A stretch of DNA of 64,000 bases from Bacillota bacterium (GTDB lineage: Bacteria; Bacillota; Bacilli; Paenibacillales; Paenibacillaceae): positions 70,532-134,531 of the forward strand of contig JAEWAQ010000026.1 in assembly GCA_023391635.1 (NCBI GenBank), read 5' to 3'. Made by a program: the position numbers and the translations under genes. This document shows, one piece after another, positions 26,673 to 35,812 of the stretch (the stretch's first letter is position 1; every line of letters starts with the position of its first letter). The notes beneath the pieces were generated by a model, which was given only the letters and a program-made list of their open reading frames with translations, did no database searches and was not told the origin of the DNA.

Positions 26673-27006
26673 TCAAGCTTGCAGCATCTTCAGCAGCATG
26701 ACGACCGCTTCCGCCCGCGTCGCCGTATCGTGCTTTCATTCCCTGCTCGGTCCTTCGCGCGATTATGCAAATACCGGTCACCGCTCACGCCTGCATAACG
26801 CAGCGTTTCCCCTTGCCGGAAGGCTTGCCAATCGGCATGTTCATCCAGCGGATCGCCGCCGGCAGACCATACGTATCGTAAGGCAGCCTTATCGACGCCG
26901 CTGTGGTCATCTTCCACGCGAACCTGGGCAGCCGATGAATGAGACGGGGACGCGCGACAAGCGCGGTTCGCGAACGCGGAATATGCAGTTTGGTGGCGAC
27001 GATCAT
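26673..27006 (-). pseudogene. Chimeric remnant: MalT-type regulator start joined to Ig-like and SLH protein debris
   Basis: The ATG at 27006, with a GGAGG site and a TATAAT about 35 nt upstream, opens a frame starting IVATKLHIPRSRTALVARP then RLIHRL (27006 to about 26930). This is the typical N-terminus of LuxR/MalT-type regulators. Instead of the P-loop that should follow, another frame continues with an Ig-like repeat of bacterial surface proteins (SGVDKAALRYVWS, ADWQAFRQGETL, VSGDRYLH, AKDRAGNEST; about 26926-26728). A third frame then gives the SLH-like tail TRAEAVVMLLKMLQA and a stop (26673-26720). At least two deletion or frameshift events have left one short hybrid. It cannot make a working form of either protein. 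The 640-base interval between 26421 and 27061 otherwise holds only the terminator and transporter promoter. Confidence 0.75.
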
Positions 27007-27061
27007 CGCTTGTTCACTTCCTCCAACCCGATATTCCCTTGATTATACAAGAGACAATCTC

Positions 27062-28006
27062 TTATTTGTCCGATGCCGTTATTGCCGTATCTGTTCCAGA
27101 CGTATCATGGGACTTGCTTGCAGGGCTGGAGACTTGGTCCATGCAGCGCTTGCGGAATGCGGCGGGCGGCACGCCATAGTGGGCGCTGAACATCCGGGTG
27201 AAATAGTGAATGGACTGGAAACCGGCCGCTTCCGCGATCTCCTTCGTCGGTTGCACGGTCGTCCTGAGCATCGTCTCCGCGAGTCGCAACCGCTCTCTCG
27301 TCAAGCAATCTCCGAACGATTCCCCGCCATGCAGGCGAAACAATCGCGACAAATGCCTCTCCGATACGTTCAGATAACGGGCGACATCTCCCAGCTTCAG
27401 CTGCCTGGACAGGTTGTCGCGGATGAACCGGCGCGCCATCGTCACGAGCAGCGTCTGCGACCGGGGCGGCTGCGCCTCCCGCGGGGCAGCGGGTTCGCAC
27501 GGCACGAAGACGGTCGCGAACGAAGCCAGCAGCATCCCCGCGAGCACGGAAGTGCGGGAGGCGGATGCGCCGGCATCCGCCTCCAGGAAGAGAGCCCGCC
27601 ACAGAAGCGCCGATACGTTCTCGTTATTCGCGATGACGGGAACGGCCTTCTGTTGCAGCGCTTCCTCATATTCCGCCGCAAGCCGCTCATTCCGGGAAGA
27701 AGACAACTCATAAGCCACGAAGAACAATTTCATGCCGCCCCGACTCCGAATCTGGTGCCAATGACCCGGAACGGACACGAATTGGCTGCCGTCCCGCAAT
27801 CGGTAAGTGACGCCTTCGTCCTCGTACTCGCCTTCCCCTTCCAGCACGTAACAGACCTCGTAGAACGAATGCCGATGAACGCGATTGCTGTAATGCCGCC
27901 AATCGATCCCCCAGTTATGGATGCGGAATGCGAGATCCCCCTCTTCGCAGCCGGTCACCTCATCGTTCAATCTTCGCGAGACTGCGTTGTATTGCGGCTC
28001 GGACAT
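27062..28006 (-). CDS. AraC-family transcriptional regulator with cupin sensor domain
   Basis: A 314-residue regulator. The N-terminal cupin part (HRHSFYEVCYVLEGEGEY and FVSVPGHWHQIRSRGG) should bind a small ligand. The C-terminal 100 residues hold two helix-turn-helices (KLGDVARYLNVSERHLSRLFR and EIAEAAGFQSIHYFTRMFSAHYG). The ATG at 28006 follows GGGGGGAT. A much longer open frame reaching 28624 is only the antisense of the dioxygenase gene. It is divergent from the phytanoyl-CoA dioxygenase-like gene, with 141 nt between starts, and probably controls it. It is not a two-component regulator. Confidence 0.92.
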   Translation of the reverse strand: MSEPQYNAVSRRLNDEVTGCEEGDLAFRIHNWGIDWRHYSNRVHRHSFYEVCYVLEGEGEYEDEGVTYRLRDGSQFVSVPGHWHQIRSRGGMKLFFVAYELSSSRNERLAAEYEEALQQKAVPVIANNENVSALLWRALFLEADAGASASRTSVLAGMLLASFATVFVPCEPAAPREAQPPRSQTLLVTMARRFIRDNLSRQLKLGDVARYLNVSERHLSRLFRLHGGESFGDCLTRERLRLAETMLRTTVQPTKEIAEAAGFQSIHYFTRMFSAHYGVPPAAFRKRCMDQVSSPASKSHDTSGTDTAITASDK

Positions 28007-28087
28007 GGAATCCCCCCATGACAGGCAGTCTGTGGCGCGATCGTGCAAAAACAGGTTACGAGTGTATAAATACGACATAGCGGCGGA

Positions 28088-28115
28088 TTGGTATGATCTC
28101 TCTAGAACATACCAA
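28088..28115. promoter_or_regulatory. Palindrome between the AraC and dioxygenase genes (candidate operator)
   Basis: Perfect 8-base arms TTGGTATG and CATACCAA are separated by 12 nt. The left arm contains a TATGAT that could be the -10 box of the dioxygenase gene, whose ATG lies 32 nt downstream. The symmetry suits a dimeric repressor or an AraC site placed at the promoter. Confidence 0.5.
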
Positions 28116-28147
28116 AATTCGCATGGAGTTGAAAGGGGCTGCACGCA

Positions 28148-28921
28148 ATGATCCAACAGGCGGATGTGGAATTTTACAAAGAAAACGGGTATTTGCTCGT
28201 CCGGGGCGTGTTCACGCAAGCGGAAGTGGAAGAGATGCGCAACGCAGTGGACGGCATCATCGAGAGAGCGGCAAAGACGAAGTTCGACGCCAATGCGGCA
28301 TGGCAAGGCGACTATCTGCCTCCGGAAGAAATGAAAAAGCTCGTGCTCAAAGGATTTCACGACGTACACTATCAGGACTCGGCATTCACCAGGGCCGCCA
28401 TTCACCCGAACATGGCGGCTGTGCTGTCGCAATTGGTCGGTCCGAACGTCCAACTGCACCACAGCAAAATGCTGGTGAAGCCGCCGGAGAAAGGCGCCGC
28501 CTTCCCGATGCATCAAGACGCACCTTACTTCCCGCACGTCCACCATACGATGATGGCCGGCAGCGTCCACCTGGACGACAGCGACATGGAGAACGGATGT
28601 CTCTGCGTCGTCCCCGGTTCGCACAAAGACGGATCATTGCCGCATGTCGGAAGATATTACCTGGATCACCGCGAATATCCGTTATCCATGGGTACGCCTT
28701 GTCCGGCGCAAGCAGGTGACGTGCTGTTCTTCAACTACTTGACCATCCACGGCTCCGACGTCAACCGCAGCACCCGGACGAGACGCAACGTCCTGTTCCA
28801 ATATCGCGACCCGTCCGACCCGCCCGCGGAGAATGTCCACGTCAACTGGGGGCAAGGCTTGATGGTATGCGGGAAAAACCCGGTGTACAGGGAATACAAG
28901 GCAGAGTACCAGTTGAAATAG
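28148..28921 (+). CDS. Phytanoyl-CoA dioxygenase family protein (Fe(II)/2-oxoglutarate oxygenase)
   Basis: A 257-residue PhyH-like oxygenase. The iron-binding triad is readable as H and D in PMHQDAPYF and the distal His in LTIHGSDVN. An Arg shortly after (RTRRNVLFQYR) is placed to bind 2-oxoglutarate. GCLCVVPGSHKDG is a typical family segment. The length is normal. The ATG follows GAAAGGGG. It is the only plus-strand gene in the first 58 kb and is divergent from an AraC-type regulator. PhyH-like enzymes outside lipid metabolism hydroxylate many small molecules, so the substrate is open; an aglycone or carbohydrate-linked compound would fit the locus. Confidence 0.9.
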   Translation: MIQQADVEFYKENGYLLVRGVFTQAEVEEMRNAVDGIIERAAKTKFDANAAWQGDYLPPEEMKKLVLKGFHDVHYQDSAFTRAAIHPNMAAVLSQLVGPNVQLHHSKMLVKPPEKGAAFPMHQDAPYFPHVHHTMMAGSVHLDDSDMENGCLCVVPGSHKDGSLPHVGRYYLDHREYPLSMGTPCPAQAGDVLFFNYLTIHGSDVNRSTRTRRNVLFQYRDPSDPPAENVHVNWGQGLMVCGKNPVYREYKAEYQLK

Positions 28922-28927
28922 AATCAG

Positions 28928-28962
28928 CAGGGCTCCCGTATCGCATACGCCCGGGAGCCCTG
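28928..28962. terminator. Bidirectional hairpin between converging genes
   Basis: Eleven-base arms CAGGGCTCCCG and CGGGAGCCCTG surround a 13-nt loop. On the plus strand it is followed by GTTTATCTGTCT, and on the minus strand by a mixed T-rich stretch. It can end both the dioxygenase transcript and the glycosidase operon. Confidence 0.75.
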
Positions 28963-28991
28963 GTTTATCTGTCTCACCCGTCCCCTTCCTT

Positions 28992-31067
28992 CTACTTTAC
29001 GGCAATTGAAATCAGCGCCGATTGTTCTTCTTCCAGGCTGTCGAACGCAAGGCCGCTTGCAAGCAGCTCCGCTCCCTGGACGGTTCGCCGTCTGTTGGCG
29101 GCTTTCCCGGACAACTCACGCAACTCGTACATCGCTTCGGGATCAAGGCTCTGCAAACGGATGGTTCTGGACGGCTCCGCGCCGGTCAGTCGAAAGACGA
29201 ACAGCAGGTTTTCCCGGCCGTCTGCCAATTGGTACTGAAAAGCGGACCAGCGATCGCCTCTTCCTTCCCGCAGCGGTTGATCGGTCAGCCGGTAAAGATC
29301 GGCTTCCCTGAGGAATCGCCGGATCACTGTTTTGTACAGCCGGAAATGACCGGCAAGCCGTTCCTTGATCCAGTCCGGCAATTCCGGGAGCCTCCAGGAC
29401 AACCCGAAGCCTCTCATCATGGCGATGTGCAAATAGAAATCAAGCCGTTCGGCCGTCAGCCCGGGATCATGCGGGTCGAATTGCTGACGCTTGTGACGGC
29501 TTACGCCCCATTGCGAATAGCTCCAATGCAGGATGGCATCCGGCGCCAGACACAGACTCGCTCCCCAGAAAGCTTGGAGACTATGCTCGGGCCAATCGGG
29601 ATCGCTCAAGAAAGACATATGCAAATGTCTCATAATGCCGAGATCGATCCGCAGCCCGCCCGATGAGCAATTTTCCAGCAGCACCTCCGGATGGGCAGAC
29701 CTGATCCGATCCAGTACGGCATAATAACCTTGGTAATGGGCCAGCAATCCGTCTCCTTCGCCGTGGCCGTGATCTGCGCGATCGCAGCCGATCCCGGGGT
29801 CCAAGTTGAAATCCAGCTTGATCCAGTCGCAGTTATATTCGCGGATCAGTCGGTCCAGCGTCCGGAAAGCCCATTCCCGGACAGCCGGGTTGCCGAAGCA
29901 CACATAGCCGAGATGGCCGCCATTTCTTCTCGCGACGAAATCCGGGTACTGCGTGGACAATCCGGAACGCTCGCCTGCGGCTTCGATTTCGCACCATAGA
30001 CCGAACTTCATTCCTTTGCGGCGGGCGGTATCCGATAGCAAGCGCAACCCGTTGGGGAAGCGGGTCCGATTCACGGTATCCCAATCTCCCCGATAGGCAA
30101 ACCATTCCGACCCAGCATCGTCCGGTCCGAACCAGCCGGCATCCAGCGTACATACTTCGACCCCCAACTTGGCGGCTTCTTCTATGTTGGCAAGAAACAC
30201 TTGCTCGTTGATTTCCTTGTCTTCGTATCCGAACCAATGGTTCCACTCGACCGGCAAGGTGCGGGACAGCGCATTGCGCGGGTACCAATGCGTTCGCCCG
30301 ATGCGAGACAGCGGCACCGACACGGTATGGAGATCCCCGCCGTACCCTAGAGCCAGCACGACGGGAACGCTGTCCAGCGTCTCTCCCGGAGCAAGCGCCT
30401 TATGAAATTCCCGATCATGCAGGCCGCCGCTCAGCGAGATCGAACCTGCCGCTTCCTTCTCGCAACGCACGATCCAATTGCCCGACCACGCCGGACATAC
30501 GGCAAGCAGTTCTCCGTTCTGCCTCAGGAAGGTTGTCCAGGGATGCGTCCCTTTCGAGGAACGCCCATGCAGCGTCTCCAGTACGATGGAATCGTCCAAC
30601 AGCTGTTGCATCGGTTCGAATTCGGCTCCCCAATCGCTGTGCCAACTCATCGCCGACCACTTGTCCTGCGGCAACGACAAGCGGAACGAGTCGATCCGCC
30701 GAATCGTCACCGGGCGCGCGCCGCCGTTGCGAACGGTAATCCATTTCTCCCATACGGCGTAATCGTTGTACACGATATGATGGCTGTCGATTTCCATGCC
30801 GCTCGCCTCATGCCGGAGCTTGACGGTGACCTGGGCTGCGCCGGTTGCTGTCATGTTTCTCTCCACGCCGCATACGGCAAGTCCGTCTGCGGCGCCGTGG
30901 AGAACACCGTCGGTAAAGTGTACGGCAAAATCACAGCTCGGGTGCGACTCGCAAGCCCATTCCGCCCCGCCGAACAACCCGAATTCGCTTAACGAAACAC
31001 CGTTCGCCAGATCCAAAACATACCGCAGCACCCCGTTTGACAAATCCAGCGTGCGTTCTGGTGCCAT
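28992..31067 (-). CDS. Alpha-galactosidase, GH36
   Basis: A 691-residue clan GH-D enzyme that removes terminal alpha-galactose. The nucleophile Asp is in WIKLDFNLDPG near residue 418 and the acid/base Asp in FLSDPDWPEHS near residue 490. TLDAGWFG and LLENCSSGGLRIDLG are also typical, and the length is normal. The ATG at 31067 follows GGAAG by 8 nt; earlier in-frame codons overlap the GH42 gene. No signal peptide, so it acts in the cytoplasm on imported oligosaccharides. Last gene of the large glycoside hydrolase operon. Confidence 0.94.
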   Translation of the reverse strand: MAPERTLDLSNGVLRYVLDLANGVSLSEFGLFGGAEWACESHPSCDFAVHFTDGVLHGAADGLAVCGVERNMTATGAAQVTVKLRHEASGMEIDSHHIVYNDYAVWEKWITVRNGGARPVTIRRIDSFRLSLPQDKWSAMSWHSDWGAEFEPMQQLLDDSIVLETLHGRSSKGTHPWTTFLRQNGELLAVCPAWSGNWIVRCEKEAAGSISLSGGLHDREFHKALAPGETLDSVPVVLALGYGGDLHTVSVPLSRIGRTHWYPRNALSRTLPVEWNHWFGYEDKEINEQVFLANIEEAAKLGVEVCTLDAGWFGPDDAGSEWFAYRGDWDTVNRTRFPNGLRLLSDTARRKGMKFGLWCEIEAAGERSGLSTQYPDFVARRNGGHLGYVCFGNPAVREWAFRTLDRLIREYNCDWIKLDFNLDPGIGCDRADHGHGEGDGLLAHYQGYYAVLDRIRSAHPEVLLENCSSGGLRIDLGIMRHLHMSFLSDPDWPEHSLQAFWGASLCLAPDAILHWSYSQWGVSRHKRQQFDPHDPGLTAERLDFYLHIAMMRGFGLSWRLPELPDWIKERLAGHFRLYKTVIRRFLREADLYRLTDQPLREGRGDRWSAFQYQLADGRENLLFVFRLTGAEPSRTIRLQSLDPEAMYELRELSGKAANRRRTVQGAELLASGLAFDSLEEEQSALISIAVK

Positions 31068-31081
31068 AAACCCACTTCCTT

Positions 31082-33175
31082 TCACAAGCTGCTCCACAAC
31101 ATCGCGATTCCGTCCTTCATCTCCAGATCCAATTCGCGATAAGCGTTGGCGGAAAGGGCCTCGCCGGTCCACAGGTCCGTGAAGCTGCCAGCCGGAACCC
31201 GCATTTTGACAGATTGACCTCCTCGCTCCGGAAGCGAGGGGGCCAGCGCGACGGTGAGCTTCCCCCGGTCCGTCCGGACCGGAATCGCGATCGTGCGGTC
31301 CGTCACCGGCTGCACGTCAGACTGCGGCAGCAACCCGGCCGCGCGGCTCAGCAGCGCCCGGATGCCGGGAATCGCTTCCTTCGCATGCACGAGCGTCGGG
31401 CCGAGCATTCCGTTCGCGAACACGATCTTTCCTTCGCCATAGCTTCGCTCCCATACGCAAGGATCGCCGTCTTCGCAGAAGCGGATGTCTGTCCAGGCCG
31501 ACCATCCGGCTTCCGGCTCGAACTGCGCGTCCATGCGGGTCAGCAGCCATCGCCCGGCGGACAGCCCGTTCAGCGCCATCTCGTACCCCTCCGGCCGGGT
31601 TTGCAAGCCGAGCGCGCGCAGGCCGACCGATCGGGCCAGACCGCCGGGCCATGGACGATGCAGCGCGGCATCGCGGTTTTTGCGGCCGCAGGTCGCATCG
31701 AACAGCAGCGTGCCGCCCTGCGAAACGAATGCCAGCAGATCGTCCGTCTCTTCCTCGTCCCAGGCGACCAGATGCGACAGGACGATCATGCCGCCCGGCC
31801 GAACCGCCGCGGTCAGATGACGGACAGGCGCCATACCCGCGCGCAAGCCGCACTCCATCATGCGTACGGCGAGCAGCGATGCGCCGTGGGCGCCGTCGGA
31901 AGCCAGGCGCCCCGGCACGGCTGCGCTGGTGCGGGCTTCGATCCATTCTACGGCCTGGGAACCGGGATCGAATCCGATGCAGACATCCGGCTTGCCCGGA
32001 TGCCACTCACCGGTCATCATACGCGCCCGGTCCAGCGTGTCGCGAATCCGGCGCATCATGCGGCTCCGGTCGGAAGGTTCGTCGTCATTGTCCAGCAGCG
32101 CCCAGTCGCCAGCCTCAAAATCGCGGCTGCGCGTATTGAAGCACCATCCGGTCACCGATTCGGCTCCCGCCGCGAGAGACGCCAGGAAGAACCTGGCGAT
32201 CTCGGCAGCATTCGCATCCGAAGGCCGGGTGGAGGAATTGAGCGTATTGCCGGTCTGCACCTCGGTCACTTCCCCGCGCTTGACGGAAGGAAAGGCGAGT
32301 TGATACTGTACTCCCGCCGCCATCAGGGCAGCGTAGTCGACGCGATCGGCGAACGTGAACATCCAGGCCGGGTGGTAGCTGGCGCCGATCACGTCAACGA
32401 ACTCGCCCATCCGTTCCAGGTCGATGCCACCCTCCGCCTGATTGCTCAGCAGCGGCTGGGGATTGACGCACGTTTCCGTCGCCGCATCCCATCTTCTGAC
32501 CTCGGTCAGCACCCATGCCAGCTCCGCGTTCAGCCATGCCGAACGGCTCTGCCAATCGTCCAGCCACGGCCCGTAGCTGTTCCAGTGATTGTGCCGGTGC
32601 AGTTCATGGGGAACTTCATCCGGGCAAGGGATTTCTTCGAACGACCGGTATCCCGTCATCCAGCGCTTGTTCAGCTGACGCACATCTCCGCCGTATTTCC
32701 CCTTCAGCCAGTTCCGCCAATGGCGCAGTCCCGGTTCCGACCGCTCCCCGTATAAGCTCGGCTCGTTCCACAAAATCCATTGCCCTAGCGCGGAGTGGCC
32801 CTGGTATCTCTTTACGCAAGCTTCAATGTAACGGGCCATCGGTTCATTTTGGTCGTCTTCCAGCACGCCGGTACCGGAATGCAGCATGGAAGGCGTGCCG
32901 ATATGCCATGGCCCCGAATTGACGGTCAGCGTCGCCTTGACCCGAATGCCGTTCTCCGCGGCGGCATCGAAGGCGTAATCGAATACGTCGAACGCCCAAT
33001 GTCCAGGCTCTGGTTCGATGAACGGCCACATGAGGAACAGTCTCGCCCATCCCAGCCCGCTTTCCCGCGACAGCCGGAACAGCTTCCCGACCCGCTCCCT
33101 GGAATCGTCCGGCTCCAGCCATATCTGGCTGCCAAGCATCAGCGCCGCATCTTGCGCTTTATGTCCGCTCGCCAT
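31082..33175 (-). CDS. Beta-galactosidase-like protein, GH42
   Basis: A 697-residue protein with a TIM-barrel catalytic domain followed by a GH42 trimerisation-like domain (RPGGMIVLSHLVAWDEEETDDLL) and a C-terminal beta domain. The acid/base Glu is in QWILWNEPSLYGER near residue 136. The candidate nucleophile Glu is in GEVTEVQTGNTL near residue 303, followed by the family feature FFLASLAAGAESVTGWCF. No signal peptide. The ATG follows GGGGAGGAAGG. It probably releases beta-galactose or a related sugar from imported oligosaccharides; related GH42 members act on beta-galactosides or alpha-L-arabinosides. Confidence 0.88.
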   Translation of the reverse strand: MASGHKAQDAALMLGSQIWLEPDDSRERVGKLFRLSRESGLGWARLFLMWPFIEPEPGHWAFDVFDYAFDAAAENGIRVKATLTVNSGPWHIGTPSMLHSGTGVLEDDQNEPMARYIEACVKRYQGHSALGQWILWNEPSLYGERSEPGLRHWRNWLKGKYGGDVRQLNKRWMTGYRSFEEIPCPDEVPHELHRHNHWNSYGPWLDDWQSRSAWLNAELAWVLTEVRRWDAATETCVNPQPLLSNQAEGGIDLERMGEFVDVIGASYHPAWMFTFADRVDYAALMAAGVQYQLAFPSVKRGEVTEVQTGNTLNSSTRPSDANAAEIARFFLASLAAGAESVTGWCFNTRSRDFEAGDWALLDNDDEPSDRSRMMRRIRDTLDRARMMTGEWHPGKPDVCIGFDPGSQAVEWIEARTSAAVPGRLASDGAHGASLLAVRMMECGLRAGMAPVRHLTAAVRPGGMIVLSHLVAWDEEETDDLLAFVSQGGTLLFDATCGRKNRDAALHRPWPGGLARSVGLRALGLQTRPEGYEMALNGLSAGRWLLTRMDAQFEPEAGWSAWTDIRFCEDGDPCVWERSYGEGKIVFANGMLGPTLVHAKEAIPGIRALLSRAAGLLPQSDVQPVTDRTIAIPVRTDRGKLTVALAPSLPERGGQSVKMRVPAGSFTDLWTGEALSANAYRELDLEMKDGIAMLWSSL

Positions 33176-33241
33176 CGTATTCCTTCCTCCCCGAAATAAC
33201 CGGTGTGACTGCTCAAGATGCAGTCCCTTCCCGTTCTCGAA

Positions 33242-35788
33242 TCATTTTCTCGGCTGGTTTTCTTTCCCGCTCCCGGCCCTGTCCCGATTGATCCCGTTCC
33301 CGGTATAGAGCACGGCAGGCAGCGGCTCTCCCTGCGGCCAGGCGATCCGATGCTCCATCCCCGGCCACAGATCGAAGAAATTGTCCGACAGAGGCCGATC
33401 GCCGACCAGGTCGATGCATACGCCCCATGCGAAGCAATCGCTGACCCATACCGCTTCGCCGCCGTCTCTTCGCACCGCGATGTTCGGTTGCCGCCAGTTC
33501 ATCTCCGCGAAGCGGGGCAGGATGAGCCGATTGCGCGCCTCGGTCTTCCCGCACCGCAGCAATCGGGCGTAAGCAACCGCATTGTCCGTTCCCGCCTGCT
33601 CCCAGGATCGGGCGTCGAACTCGGCCAGGCAGACGGAAGCGTTCGGCGGCGCTTCCACGGACTTCCTCGCATCCGTCACATATTCCCCGGCCAGCGTGAA
33701 CAATCCGTATTGAAGCTCGCCTTGCCAAGGCCGGTTCGTTTCGTTGATTCCGTAAACGCGCACCTTGTCCGCTTCGCGCGTCAAGACGACGGACACCGGC
33801 CGGAAAGCCCGCTTGACCGGATAGAAGGACGGCGTGCGGTTCAAGTAATAGTCGACGATCGTCCAGCTGCGCGTAGCCGGCCAGCAGTCGTTGAACATCC
33901 AGAAAATCGCGGCTGCGCTGTCGAACATTCGGCGGCGGAAATTGTCGATGTATTCGCGCAGCCCTTCTCCCTGAATCAGCCCGCCGTAGTAAACATGCTC
34001 CTCCACCGACATCCGCCGCGGCTCCAGCCCGATCCATTCGCGAATTTGCCGGTCCGGCGCGGATTGCGGGAACCACGAATCCAGCGCGTTGTCATGCTGC
34101 TGCCAAGCGTACGACAGCACGTGGCGCTGCCCTTCCGGCAGGCAAGCGTTCATGGCGGCGAGTCCGGTCGGGCCGAGGATGCCGCCTTCGTTCGGGAATC
34201 GGCAGATCATGTCCCGGTATTGCCGGAAATCGGTATTTTCAAACCCGACCGACCAGGGATGCTGATCGCCTGCCGTATCGTCGTTCGGATCGAGCCCGTC
34301 CGGCGAATACGGGCTGCTCGGCTGATAATACCGGCCCGGGTCCTCCTCGCGCACGATTCTCGGAAAAATGTGGTGATACAGCGCGTAATCCGGATACATC
34401 ACGCCTTCGGGTTCATCCTCGTCCCAGCGATACGTATGCCATTCGTTCTCGTTGTTGCCGCAGTACATGACCAGGCTCGGATGATGCGCCAGCCTGCGGA
34501 CATTGTGCACCGCTTCCCGTTTGACATTGCGCAGGAAATCCGCGTCCGTCGCCGGATAAGCGGCGCATGCAAACACGAAATCCTGCCAAACCATGATGCC
34601 CCGCTCGTCGCTCACTTCATAGAAATCGTCCGTTTCGTAGACGCCGCCGCCCCAAACCCGCAGGAAGTTGAAGTTCGCCTCCAGCGCTCTGCCGATCAGC
34701 CCCTCATACCTTGCGCGGTCCGCGCGAATGAAGATCATGTCCGCCGGAATGAAGTTGGCCCCCTTGGCGAATATCGGTTTTCCGTTCACCGCGAGGAAAA
34801 AATACCGGCCTCCGGACGGATGCGGTTCCTGATGGATCTCCAGCCTGCGAAACCCGGTGCGTTTGACCCGTTCGCCGATCAGCACGCCGTCTACCCGCAC
34901 CTGGACGGTGACTTCGTATAATTGCGGGGCACCATGCCCGGAAGGCCACCATAGCTTCGGCGAAGCCATATGCATCCGGGCCTCCAGGCGCTGCATCCCA
35001 GGGCTCAGCTCGAACGCAAAAGTCCGCTCTGGTCCCCCGCCGGCAATCCGGACCGATACGGACGCGGTGCCGGGATGGTCGCCGCAGCCTTCGACGAAAG
35101 CGCGAACGGTCAGCGTACCTTTATCCATCGCCTCGTTCAAGGCAGACAGGACGACGATATCGTCGACGCGCGACGAGGCCGTCCATTCCAGGCGCACAGG
35201 CTTGTGAATGCCGATATTGACATAGCGGGCGGACCAGTCCCAGCCGAAGGAACATTGGGGCTTGCGCAGCCAGATCCGCTTGTGCAGCGGATGGTCGTAA
35301 GAATTCTCGTAGTAGTTCTCCACCGATCGATTGCCCGCCGAGAGCAAACCGCTGTCCAGCACGACGACCAGCAGATTCTCCTCGCGCAGCTTGCCCGTCA
35401 CCGGAATCCGGCAAGGCACGTAGAAGTTGTCGTGCTTGCCGATCAGCTCCTCGTTCAAATAGATGCGCGCGTCATAATCCAGCCCGTCAAAGTGAAGCCA
35501 GGCATGGCTGCCGATCGCCTCTGCGGATGCCGTGAACGTCGTCCGATAGCTCCACAGCGTCTCTTCCACCCAACGGGCGGACAGCGCATTCAGCCCTTCC
35601 GTCGGTTCGCCGATCAGCCCTTGTTCGATCAACGCCAGATGAACTTCGCCCGGCACGCTCGCCTCCATCCACTTGGCTTCGTCCGTATCCCGCAGATGGT
35701 GCGTTTTGACGGCGCCCCTCTGCCCGTCCGAACCGCGAAGCTGCCAGGTGCCCGACAAATCCTGCATGCCGTACGCTTGTCTATCCAT
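33242..35788 (-). CDS. Beta-mannosidase, GH2
   Basis: An 848-residue GH2 enzyme of the beta-mannosidase group. It begins with a sugar-binding jelly roll (DLSGTWQLRG and the ASVPGEVHLAL region), then an Ig-like domain, then the TIM barrel (NFLRVWGGGVYETDDFY, MVWQDFVFACAAYP). The acid/base Glu is in YCGNNENEW near residue 446; the candidate nucleophile Glu is in FPNEGGI near residue 533. Length is normal. No signal peptide. The ATG follows GGAGGGGAAG. It would cleave non-reducing beta-mannose, or related residues, from imported oligosaccharides. Confidence 0.92.
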   Translation of the reverse strand: MDRQAYGMQDLSGTWQLRGSDGQRGAVKTHHLRDTDEAKWMEASVPGEVHLALIEQGLIGEPTEGLNALSARWVEETLWSYRTTFTASAEAIGSHAWLHFDGLDYDARIYLNEELIGKHDNFYVPCRIPVTGKLREENLLVVVLDSGLLSAGNRSVENYYENSYDHPLHKRIWLRKPQCSFGWDWSARYVNIGIHKPVRLEWTASSRVDDIVVLSALNEAMDKGTLTVRAFVEGCGDHPGTASVSVRIAGGGPERTFAFELSPGMQRLEARMHMASPKLWWPSGHGAPQLYEVTVQVRVDGVLIGERVKRTGFRRLEIHQEPHPSGGRYFFLAVNGKPIFAKGANFIPADMIFIRADRARYEGLIGRALEANFNFLRVWGGGVYETDDFYEVSDERGIMVWQDFVFACAAYPATDADFLRNVKREAVHNVRRLAHHPSLVMYCGNNENEWHTYRWDEDEPEGVMYPDYALYHHIFPRIVREEDPGRYYQPSSPYSPDGLDPNDDTAGDQHPWSVGFENTDFRQYRDMICRFPNEGGILGPTGLAAMNACLPEGQRHVLSYAWQQHDNALDSWFPQSAPDRQIREWIGLEPRRMSVEEHVYYGGLIQGEGLREYIDNFRRRMFDSAAAIFWMFNDCWPATRSWTIVDYYLNRTPSFYPVKRAFRPVSVVLTREADKVRVYGINETNRPWQGELQYGLFTLAGEYVTDARKSVEAPPNASVCLAEFDARSWEQAGTDNAVAYARLLRCGKTEARNRLILPRFAEMNWRQPNIAVRRDGGEAVWVSDCFAWGVCIDLVGDRPLSDNFFDLWPGMEHRIAWPQGEPLPAVLYTGNGINRDRAGSGKENQPRK

Positions 35789-35812
35789 CGCCCTTCCCCT
35801 CCGTCCGCCGGA

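Noticed and set aside
28109..28125. CCAAAATTCG match to the shared activator element upstream of the dioxygenase gene
   Set aside because: Only ten bases match, the second half is absent, and no -10 box lies 21 nt after the element.
28006..28624. N-terminal extension of the AraC regulator to about 520 residues
   Set aside because: The extra part is the antisense of the dioxygenase gene; a good ribosome binding site and start lie at 28006.
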